A DNA stretch of 34,255 bases, taken from assembly GCA_030066045.1 (NCBI GenBank), contig JASJCJ010000090.1:1-34255 (forward strand), read 5' to 3'. A program made the translations under genes and the position numbers. The DNA comes from Calothrix sp. MO_167.B12 (GTDB lineage: Bacteria; Cyanobacteriota; Cyanobacteriia; Cyanobacteriales; Nostocaceae). Positions 15,156 through 21,818 of the stretch are shown here, piece after piece. Positions within the stretch are counted from its first letter, which is position 1, and every line of letters starts with the position of its first letter. The notes below the pieces were generated by a model. The model worked only from the letters and a program-made list of their open reading frames with translations. It was not told where the DNA came from and ran no database searches.

Positions 15156-17213
15156 ATGAACGAAAAAGTCAAATCGGGTTCGCGAAATGTTGCAATTGTC
15201 GGTCCATATTTAAGTGGTAAGACTTCATTACTAGAGAGTTTATTATCTGTCACGGGAGCAATTTCCCGCAAAGGCAGCGTCAAAGATGGTAACACAGTGG
15301 GAGATAGTGCCACAGAAGCGCGCGATCGCCATATGAGTGTAGAAATTAGCACAGCCTACACTGAGTATAATGACACCCACTTTACATTTATCGATTGTCC
15401 TGGAAGTGTCGAATTTGCCCAAGAGACTTACAATGCCTTGATTGGCGTGGATGCAGCAATTGTGGTCTGCGAACCCATCAACGAGCGCGTCCTCACCCTT
15501 GCCCCCCTATTTAAATTCCTAGACGATTGGGAAATTCCCCACATGGTCTTTGTGAATAAGATGGATCGGGCAAATATTCATGTTTTGGAAACTTTACACG
15601 CCCTAAAAGCAGTTTCCAGCCGTCCATTGGTGGCTCATCAATACCCAATTATGCAAAACGAACAGCTAATTGGTTTTATTGATTTAGTCAGCGAACAGGC
15701 ATATCATTATCATGATGGGGCACCTGCTGACCCAATTCCATTCCCCGAAGAACTTAAAGAAGAAGAGCGCGTTGCTAGGGCAGAAATGTTAGAAGCCTTA
15801 GCTGATTTCGACGACCATTTACTGGAAGAACTTTTAGAAGATATTGAACCTCCCCAAGAAGAAATTCTCAAAGATTTAAAAATGGAATTGGGTGCAGATT
15901 TAGTTGTACCCGTATTTTTTGGTGCTGCTGAACAGGATCATGGTGTTAGACCCCTATTAGATGCATTGTTAAGAGAAGCACCAGAACCAGAAGCCACAGC
16001 AAAACACCGTTTGAACGAACAAAAAGTTAATCAACCATTAGCCCAGGTACTCAAAACTTTTTATACACCCCAAGGTGGCAAACTATCTTTAGTCAGAGTT
16101 TGGCAGGGTAAATTAACTGATGGAATGAGCCTCAATGGTTTGCGTCCTGGCGGTTTGTATCGCCTGATGGGGCAACAAATGAAATCGATCAGGGAAGCTG
16201 GTGCTGGGGAAATCATTGCCCTGAGTCGCATGGAAGGTATTAATACTGGTGATACTTTGCAACAAGACTCCAAAGTAGAATTACCCAAGGCAAAGCAACT
16301 AGAGCCAGTTTATGCCCTAGCAATTACCCCGGAAAAGCGTAACGATGAAGTTAAACTCAGCGGTGCTATTACGAAATTGCTAGAAGAAGATCCTTCCCTC
16401 GCTTGGGAGCAACATGGGGATACCCACGAAGTGATTCTGTGGGGACAAGGGGAAATTCACCTGCAAGTGACCCTCGATCGCTTGCGGAACAAGTATAATT
16501 TACCAATGACAACCCACTTACCCCGAGTGCCCTATAAAGAAACCATCCGCAAGCCCATTTCCTCAGTTCACGGGCGTTACAAGCATCAAAGTGGTGGGCA
16601 TGGTCAGTTTGGGGATGTTTACCTAGACATTCAGCCCCTATCCCGTGGTGAAGGCTTTAACTTTAGCGAAACCATCGTTGGGGGAGTCGTTCCCAAACAG
16701 TATATTCCCGGAGTAGAAACCGGGGTGCGGGAATTTTTATCACATGGTCCTTTGGGTTTCCCCGTAGTGGATGTGGCTGTTACCCTCACCAATGGTTCCT
16801 ACCATAGCGTTGATAGTTCCGAACAAGCCTTTAAACTAGCAGCTCGGCTGGCCATGCAAGAAGGACTACCACAAGGTAATCCCACCCTTCTAGAACCAAT
16901 AGTCCGTTTACAAGTTACTACTCCCAATGAATTTACCTCCAAGGTAATGCAACTATTGAGTGGTAGAAGGGGGCAAATTTTAGGCTACGAAGGCATACAT
17001 GACTGGCAAGGTTGGGACCATCTCACCGCCTACTTACCCCAAGCAGAAATGCAAACCTTTATAGTAGAATTGCGATCGCAAACTTTAGGTGTTGGTTCCT
17101 TTGATTGGGAATTTGACCATCTCCAAGAAGTACCAGACAAGGTTGCTGAACGCATTCTTACTGTTGATGAGCAGACTGTTACTAGCGGTAACGGTAAGAA
17201 CGGTAAGAAGTGA
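15156..17213 (+). CDS. EF-G-like translational GTPase (EF-G paralogue)
   Basis: The 685-residue protein has the five-domain EF-G layout. The G domain has P-loop GPYLSGKTS (16-24), DCPGS (80-84) and NKMD (134-137). Domain II is near 290-390, and the domain IV/V region includes VPYKETIRKPISSVHGRYKH and HGPLGFPVVDVAV. It belongs to the divergent EF-G-like branch rather than the main elongation factor: the switch II motif DTPGH reads DCPGS, so the catalytic His is Ser. The ribosome site gggagg precedes the ATG. Its function may be in translation stress or recycling; the sequence does not decide. It is not next to rpsL, rpsG or tufA, as the housekeeping copy usually is. Confidence 0.85.
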   Translation: MNEKVKSGSRNVAIVGPYLSGKTSLLESLLSVTGAISRKGSVKDGNTVGDSATEARDRHMSVEISTAYTEYNDTHFTFIDCPGSVEFAQETYNALIGVDAAIVVCEPINERVLTLAPLFKFLDDWEIPHMVFVNKMDRANIHVLETLHALKAVSSRPLVAHQYPIMQNEQLIGFIDLVSEQAYHYHDGAPADPIPFPEELKEEERVARAEMLEALADFDDHLLEELLEDIEPPQEEILKDLKMELGADLVVPVFFGAAEQDHGVRPLLDALLREAPEPEATAKHRLNEQKVNQPLAQVLKTFYTPQGGKLSLVRVWQGKLTDGMSLNGLRPGGLYRLMGQQMKSIREAGAGEIIALSRMEGINTGDTLQQDSKVELPKAKQLEPVYALAITPEKRNDEVKLSGAITKLLEEDPSLAWEQHGDTHEVILWGQGEIHLQVTLDRLRNKYNLPMTTHLPRVPYKETIRKPISSVHGRYKHQSGGHGQFGDVYLDIQPLSRGEGFNFSETIVGGVVPKQYIPGVETGVREFLSHGPLGFPVVDVAVTLTNGSYHSVDSSEQAFKLAARLAMQEGLPQGNPTLLEPIVRLQVTTPNEFTSKVMQLLSGRRGQILGYEGIHDWQGWDHLTAYLPQAEMQTFIVELRSQTLGVGSFDWEFDHLQEVPDKVAERILTVDEQTVTSGNGKNGKK

Positions 17214-17388
17214 TGAGGAGGGAGTGAAGGAGTGAAGGAGTGAAGGAGTGGAGGAGTGAAGGAGTGAAAGAGGGAAGGAGTGAAAGAGGGAAAGAGCTAA
17301 GAAATAATATCTCCCTCCGCTTCCCACACTTCCCACACTTCCCACACTTCCCACACTCCCCACACTTCCCACACTCCCCACACTTCCC
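17214..17388. repeat. Two adjacent microsatellites
   Basis: First comes a ggagtgaa unit repeated with variants (about 17217-17294), then about seven copies of the 9-mer cttcccaca (17320-17388). An open frame runs through them into the antitoxin gene, but the coding start lies beyond at 17453. Confidence 0.8.
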
Positions 17389-17452
17389 CCAAGGTTGGTT
17401 AAAGATAGGCGTAACTGTCTGCTTGCAGTTAGTAGCAAAGGATAAAAATAAA

Positions 17453-17665
17453 ATGACCCAAAGAAGACAAGCGCTTCTTAAAGCAATTCAAGAAAGGTTA
17501 GAACAAGCTTACGAGGATACATTGGAAGATGTAATCGAGCTTTTAGACATTCGTGCATCAGAAGACAAGGAAGACCTTAAAGCGATGAAAGAAGGTCGAG
17601 AAGATATCAAAAAACACGGGTCAATTCCTTGGGAACAAGTTAAACAAGAATTAGCCAGTGAATAA
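17453..17665 (+). CDS. Antitoxin of ParE/RelE-type module
   Basis: This 70-residue, strongly charged helical protein (MTQRRQALLKAIQERLEQAY at the N-terminus) ends in KKHGSIPWEQVKQELASE, a toxin-wrapping tail typical of these antitoxins. Its stop overlaps the toxin start by 8 bp, so the two are translationally coupled. A longer frame upstream encodes only microsatellite peptide (FPHFPHFPH), so ATG 17453, preceded by aagga, is used. The pair probably autoregulates, as such modules do. Confidence 0.78.
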   Translation: MTQRRQALLKAIQERLEQAYEDTLEDVIELLDIRASEDKEDLKAMKEGREDIKKHGSIPWEQVKQELASE

Positions 17666-17927
17666 ATATCAAATCGAATTGTCCAAAGCAGCATCTAAGC
17701 AACTTAAAAAGTTATCCAAAGAAGAACAGGTGCGAATAGAAGAAAAAATTGATGAATTAGCTGATAATCCTCGACCAGAAGGAGTAGTAAAGTTAAAAGA
17801 CTCAGAAAATAGCTATCGAATTCGAGTAGGTAATTATCGAGTACTGTATGATATTTTTGACGATATTTTACTCGTAAATGTTATAAGAATAGGTCATAGA
17901 AAAGATGTTTATCGCCAGAAAAGTTAG
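17658..17927 (+). CDS. ParE/RelE-family toxin
   Basis: The 89-residue protein has the RelE/ParE fold pattern: an N-terminal helical hairpin (SKAASKQLKKLSKEEQVRIE), then PRPEGVVKLKD, and the core SYRIRVGNYRVLYDIFDDIL with the late IRIGHRKDVYR. RelE members cleave mRNA on the ribosome and ParE members inhibit gyrase; the late R/H/Y residues favour the RelE group. The start is GTG, overlapping the antitoxin gene by 8 bp. The gene ends at 17927, facing a truncated MazF fragment that ends at 17924 on the other strand. Confidence 0.85.
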   Translation: MNKYQIELSKAASKQLKKLSKEEQVRIEEKIDELADNPRPEGVVKLKDSENSYRIRVGNYRVLYDIFDDILLVNVIRIGHRKDVYRQKS

Positions 17928-18028
17928 TATAGTAAAATAACAACAACAGATGGTCGTTTTTTAGTGGTAGTTTGGTCAGTGAAGGGAAAGGGCACTAAAA
18001 TAACATCACCAAATTTATAATTGGTCAT
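17924..18028 (-). pseudogene. Truncated MazF-type toxin
   Basis: A 34-codon frame starts at ATG 18028, inside the end of the antitoxin gene. It reads MTNYKFGDVILVPFPF, then TDQTTTKKRPSVVVI, the first ~31 residues of a MazF/PemK toxin (GDVvLVPFPFTD....KRPavVv). It then loses homology and stops after LLY at 17924. A normal MazF is about 110 residues. The break lies where the ParE/RelE module ends, so that module's arrival or a deletion removed the rest. The overlapping antitoxin-toxin start is intact, so the unit was once a functional pair. Confidence 0.75.
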
Positions 18029-18224
18029 ATTCAGCGTCGTCAGGGTTATCCCAGATTTTTTGCAGAACTGGTTCGGAAAGTTTGGTAGCAGCTAGGGTGA
18101 GGTTATAGTCTTCATTTTGCTGACGTAAGGAATCAATAAAATTTTCAACTAATACCACTTGTTCTGGAACTAGCTGACGTATTTTCTCGATTAATCTTTG
18201 TTCTGGTATTTTATCAGCTTGCAT
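18015..18224 (-). CDS. Antitoxin left without its MazF-type toxin
   Basis: This 69-residue protein (MQADKIPEQRLIEKIRQLVP...) resembles short antitoxins paired with MazF or PIN toxins: a helical N-terminal part and an acidic, Asp-rich tail ending EYDQL. A strong agggg ribosome site precedes the ATG. The toxin gene overlaps its 3' end (ATG at 18028) but is truncated after about 31 codons, so the antitoxin is now an orphan, perhaps retained as an antidote or regulator. Confidence 0.72.
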   Translation of the reverse strand: MQADKIPEQRLIEKIRQLVPEQVVLVENFIDSLRQQNEDYNLTLAATKLSEPVLQKIWDNPDDAEYDQL

Positions 18225-18252
18225 TGTTTACATCCCCCTTGCCTGTTTATTA

Positions 18253-18423
18253 TTACATGGGACTTTGTAAAAGTTCTGCCATTTGTTCTTGAGTCAACTT
18301 AAGTGCCTGTCTCTATTGTTGTCGTGTCATTTTCTGGGCAATTAGCAAGTTGGATTCTTCTGCAATTTTTTGCTGTCTTTCTGGTGATAACTGTTCTAAT
18401 TTTTCTTTTAAAGTTTTCCCCAT
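18253..18423 (-). pseudogene. Broken XRE-type (HigA-like) antitoxin
   Basis: Read in one frame from ATG 18423, the sequence gives MGKTLKEKLEQLSPERQQKI, then AEESNLLIAQKMTRQQ, a TAG stop at 18313-18315, then RQALKLTQEQMAELL. The last part is the start of an XRE helix-turn-helix. The helix-turn-helix is then cut off and a second stop follows. A nonsense mutation plus a 3' truncation have destroyed the gene. It is the second damaged antitoxin unit in 500 bp. Confidence 0.7.
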
Positions 18424-18527
18424 AGATTATTCCCTTTTTTCTTCTTGCTGAGTCTTAGTCTTGAGTTGGGCTAAATGTTAACTGCTTTAATCCCCCGGTA
18501 CAGATAACCACTTTTCACTTTTGACTT

Positions 18528-18563
18528 TTGACTTGAATTATAGGGGGTGCTATAATAGACATT
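18528..18563 (+). promoter_or_regulatory. Consensus-like promoter pointing into the kinase gene (antisense)
   Basis: ttgact (18528-18533) and tataat (18551-18556) are 17 bp apart, with tgc before the -10 giving an extended -10 element. It is the best promoter match I found in the window. It faces plus, toward the 3' end of the leftward kinase gene at 18589, so it would make an antisense transcript. An aaagg ribosome-like site stands before ATG 18586, but the 85-codon frame there is antisense to conserved kinase codons and is not called as a gene. Confidence 0.5.
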
Positions 18564-18588
18564 TATAAAATTCTGAAAGGCTTAAATG

Positions 18589-19977
18589 TTAGACTTCAGA
18601 AGTCTGGACGCGAGAGAAGAAAGTTTGGACACGAGGCTCAAACTCCGACTTAAAGCCCCCCCAACCGCGAGCCGTCGAGCCCCAACCCAAGCCCCAACGG
18701 ACACACAAAGGGAGGTGACCCTCATGAGCAGAAGTGCTAAAATTAACTTCACTTATGGATCCCCATTCCCCGCCCCCAAACGGTCCCTCACCATCATAAT
18801 ACCATCCAACGCGCTCGCCAAACTTACGATAGCTAGCGTGTAGGTTTTCTCCTACGACACTTTCCCAAACGCGCTTTTGCACACTGAAGCCAAAGCGTCC
18901 ATCGCTATATTTTACCCAAAGTTGGTCAATAGTGCGTAGGTCTGTGCAAGGAAAACTTTCAATGGATTCGGTATTCAGCCAGCGTTCTTCTTCTCTGCCA
19001 GAAGCTTTCAGCATCACAGCTAGAGTTTCCTTATCTGCTTGTTTCCACTCACCAGCTTGGAGTAAATCTCGCAATCGCCTGTAGTCTACTCCCACCTCTG
19101 AACTTAAATCATCACCACCACCTGATATGCTTCCCGATGCACTTTGGCTATCTAATAAATTCAGCCACGCTTGCATGGTTTGTGGACGTTCCTCTGGTTC
19201 TAACGCCATTCCCGCCAGAATTGCCTGATTTAATTCTTCGCTAATTCGGGGTTGGTGCTGCTTGGGTGTAACTAAATTAGCTTGATGATATTTGCGATCT
19301 AAAGAAGTTGTGGGATATTCACTAGTAACCATATAATAGAGGGTCGCTGCCAAACCGTAAATATCTACCGTCGGCTCTTTACTACCCTTCATTTGTTCGT
19401 AAGGAGCAAAGCTTTCATTTCCCCAACTTTTGGAAAAAGAACTTGCGGGGGCAATATCTCCTGCTAAACCAAAATCAATTAAAATAGGTTCGCTATCCCT
19501 ACGCAACATAATGTTACCGGGATGAATATCACGATGGACGATAGAGTTTTCATGCATTTCTACCAGTGCCTTGCCAATTTGGAGAATGTAATTGACTGCT
19601 GCCGATTCTGGTAGGGGTTGTGGTTGATTGCTTTCGTTTTCAACTAAATTATATAAATCTTGTCCTGCAATAAACTCCATTACCAAGCATGGTGTTTTAC
19701 CTTCCCCTTCTTCAAAATAATCTATTACTCGCACAATATTAGGATGGGGAGATTGGCAGATTTGACCTAATAATTCTGCTTCTTGAATAAATCTCTCTAC
19801 ATAGCGGCGATATTGTCTATCCCGTTTCAGGCGTGAATTAGGAGTTTTAATCACCACTGGTAGCTGAATTCGCGTATTCTGCACAGCTTTGTAAGTAATG
19901 CCAAAAGCACCTTGCCCTAATTCATCTTTAATAATGTATTTACCATTGTGTAATTTATAACCGGGATACCAATACAT
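18589..19977 (-). CDS. Ser/Thr protein kinase fused to a GUN4 domain
   Basis: The 462-residue protein starts with a Hanks-type kinase: glycine loop LGQGAFGITYKA (19-30), ATP lysine in PVVIKTP, catalytic loop HRDIHPGN, DFGLAG, and GLAATLYYMVTSEYPT. A linker rich in Ser/Gly follows. The C-terminal ~140 residues are a GUN4 domain (DYRRLRDLLQAGEWKQADKE; LWVKYSDGRFGFSVQKRVWE). GUN4 binds porphyrins and assists magnesium chelatase, so the fusion may sense tetrapyrroles and signal by phosphorylation; this is inference. The catalytic loop has His where most kinases have Lys (HRDxK). A second kinase lies just upstream on the same strand. Confidence 0.9.
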   Translation of the reverse strand: MYWYPGYKLHNGKYIIKDELGQGAFGITYKAVQNTRIQLPVVIKTPNSRLKRDRQYRRYVERFIQEAELLGQICQSPHPNIVRVIDYFEEGEGKTPCLVMEFIAGQDLYNLVENESNQPQPLPESAAVNYILQIGKALVEMHENSIVHRDIHPGNIMLRRDSEPILIDFGLAGDIAPASSFSKSWGNESFAPYEQMKGSKEPTVDIYGLAATLYYMVTSEYPTTSLDRKYHQANLVTPKQHQPRISEELNQAILAGMALEPEERPQTMQAWLNLLDSQSASGSISGGGDDLSSEVGVDYRRLRDLLQAGEWKQADKETLAVMLKASGREEERWLNTESIESFPCTDLRTIDQLWVKYSDGRFGFSVQKRVWESVVGENLHASYRKFGERVGWYYDGEGPFGGGEWGSISEVNFSTSAHEGHLPLCVRWGLGWGSTARGWGGFKSEFEPRVQTFFSRVQTSEV

Positions 19978-20035
19978 GATTATTTATTAGAAATTTTAAT
20001 TTAAGAATTTATAATCTCGTACTCTTGTTACTCTC

Positions 20036-20209
20036 GTTACAAGGTTTTACCTTGTAATGCATTTCAGGGAGGCTCTGCCTCCTGTCAAGTCTGGAGGCAG
20101 AGCCTCCCTGTATGCGTTTCCAGGCTAAGCCTGGAAACGAGTTAGTTAATGATTCTATTGTAGGGTGGGCACTGCCCACCTTACCCTTAGTTAGAAGGTG
20201 CAAAGAATC
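20036..20209. repeat. Intergenic palindrome cluster (families B and C)
   Basis: Between the two kinase genes lie: a ggttttaccttgtaatgca segment and an inverted pair of ggaggctctgcctcc/ggaggcagagcctcc (20078-20117); an aggcttagcctggaaac hairpin; and gtgggcactgcccac (20161-20183). The first part recurs at 28826-28885 and the last at 24888-24910 and 29902-29927. Confidence 0.65.
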
Positions 20210-21223
20210 TTATTTTACAGTTTTTGTTGGTGTTGGAGTCGGTGTCGGCTTCATAAACGAATTAATAAACCAATTCCGAATATCATTTTGAAATATACCC
20301 GTTAATATTGCTACCACTGCGACAATCAAGCTTATTATCGCTACCCGAAAGTTTTTAACTTCATAATTAGGTCTTTGTGGTTGTTCTGTATCTTCACCAG
20401 CTTGGGGTTGTAATCCAAGGGAATCTAACCATTGTTGAATAGATTGGGGACGATTTTCCGGCTTTAAGTCCATTGCCCAAAGAATACCACGATTGACCTT
20501 GTTGCTTATTTGCGAGTTCAATTCCTTTGGTGCTGCTAATGGTGCATTATTTTGCAGTCTTTCCTTAGCACTGATGGGTTTTTGCCCCGTCAAAAGATTG
20601 TAGAGTGTGGCTGCTAGGGAATAAACATCAGTATATGCACCCAGTTCCACGGTGCGCGAATATAACTCTGGTGGGGTATAACCTGCTTCTGCTTCTGTTT
20701 CCAAGTTGCTGACACTCAGCCTTCTGCTATCAAATCCCCGCGCTAAACCAAAGTCAATCAAAACCGCTTTGGGCTTTCCTGAGGTAATCACAATATTTGC
20801 TGGTTTTACATCCCGATGCACCAAGTTGTTTTCATGCACCACTGTTAAAGCTTCGCCAATTTGTTGGATGTAGTGCAATGCCTCTTCTTCTGTCAAAATA
20901 TTATGGGAACGATGGGTAAGATCGATTCCAGCAATGTACTCCATCGCTAAACACCACAAATCGCCCTCTTGGAATGGATTTTCCAGAAGGCGGACAATAT
21001 TAGGATGTTGACACTTAGCTAGCTTAAAGGCTTCTTGAACAAACTTTTCCTGCAATCTGTTGAAGTCTGGCTGATTGCGTAAATCATCATCCAGAGTCTT
21101 GATGACAATGCGATTACCTTGTTCATCCGTAGCCAGGTAAGTAATACCGAAACGCCCTTGTCCTAATATACTTTCAGCAGTATATTTACCACCGTGTAAC
21201 TGCTTGGGAAGAGTCCACACCAT
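20210..21223 (-). CDS. Membrane-anchored Ser/Thr protein kinase
   Basis: The 337-residue protein has a complete kinase domain: LGQGRFGITYLA, ATP lysine in RIVIKTLDD, canonical HRDVKPAN, IDFGLARG, and VYSLAATLYNLLTGQKP. A short linker leads to one transmembrane helix (about 299-317, VAIISLIVAVVAILTGIFQ) and a PTPTPTPTKTVK tail. The kinase is predicted cytoplasmic and tethered to the membrane, as in many cyanobacterial PknA/B-like proteins. Unlike its neighbour at 18589 it keeps the catalytic-loop lysine. The two genes are co-oriented but separated by 232 bp of repeats, so co-transcription is uncertain. Confidence 0.9.
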   Translation of the reverse strand: MVWTLPKQLHGGKYTAESILGQGRFGITYLATDEQGNRIVIKTLDDDLRNQPDFNRLQEKFVQEAFKLAKCQHPNIVRLLENPFQEGDLWCLAMEYIAGIDLTHRSHNILTEEEALHYIQQIGEALTVVHENNLVHRDVKPANIVITSGKPKAVLIDFGLARGFDSRRLSVSNLETEAEAGYTPPELYSRTVELGAYTDVYSLAATLYNLLTGQKPISAKERLQNNAPLAAPKELNSQISNKVNRGILWAMDLKPENRPQSIQQWLDSLGLQPQAGEDTEQPQRPNYEVKNFRVAIISLIVAVVAILTGIFQNDIRNWFINSFMKPTPTPTPTKTVK

Positions 21224-21524
21224 TAGCCATGACTTTTAGACACTAGCTTAATTTTGACATACGCATATCACTTATCAGTTATGGTGATTTGTAATTGAAG
21301 GGAGCATCCCAAATATTAGAGATTGTAGTGCGGGCATCTTGCCCGCTTTGTATGTAAAGGGAGCTTTCCGGCTCCCACTACCGTATATTGTTGAAAAATT
21401 GGGATGCTCCCTCTTGCCCGCTTAGGTAATTTCCAGAATTAAGATTACCAGGCAATTACAAATTTATTGCAGGGGCACAAGCATTGCGCCCTTGTCATGG
21501 GTAAAATTATTTTGAGAAATCACC

Positions 21525-21622
21525 TTACAGCGATTTTCAGGTAAATAGACCACACCGTAGGGGTTTAGCAATGCTAAACCCCTACATGAAGATGTGGTTC
21601 AAATAGATGAAAACTGCTGTAA
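21525..21622. mobile_element. Palindromic MITE, copy 3 (98 bp)
   Basis: This is the same element as at 10064 and 13546, inserted in the opposite orientation: it begins ttacagcgattttca and ends tgaaaactgctgtaa. The flanks again read TTA...TAA. Confidence 0.8.
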
Positions 21623-21630
21623 TAGAAAGG

Positions 21631-21720
21631 GAACAAGATGAATATAAACAGAGCAAGATGAATATAAACAGAGCAAGATAAATATAAACAGAGCAAGATA
21701 AATATAAACAGAGCAAGATG
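21631..21720. repeat. 20-bp tandem repeat (gagcaagatgaatataaaca)
   Basis: There are four full copies with one or two substitutions and a half copy that runs into gagcaagatgctccc. The unit therefore appears to be an expansion seeded by the family A hairpin. Confidence 0.85.
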
Positions 21721-21818
21721 CTCCCACTACCCTATAATTCAACATTATTGGAATATAAAGGGAGCAAGATGCTCCCACTACCTAATCTTTTTTCAACATT
21801 GGGATACTGTCTATCTAA

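Larger units (their letters stand above)
21224..21818. repeat. Repeat-rich region between kinase and ileS genes
   Basis: The 595 bp contain no gene. In order they hold a family A double hairpin (21326-21385), a hairpin with gcattgcgccc (about 21474-21492), MITE copy 3 (21525-21622), a 20-bp tandem array (21631-21720) and another gggagcaagatgctccc hairpin (21752-21781). Confidence 0.7.

Noticed and set aside
18586-18843. 85-codon plus-strand ORF behind a good promoter
   Set aside because: It is the complement of the conserved GUN4/kinase coding region and has no recognisable protein pattern; only the promoter is retained.
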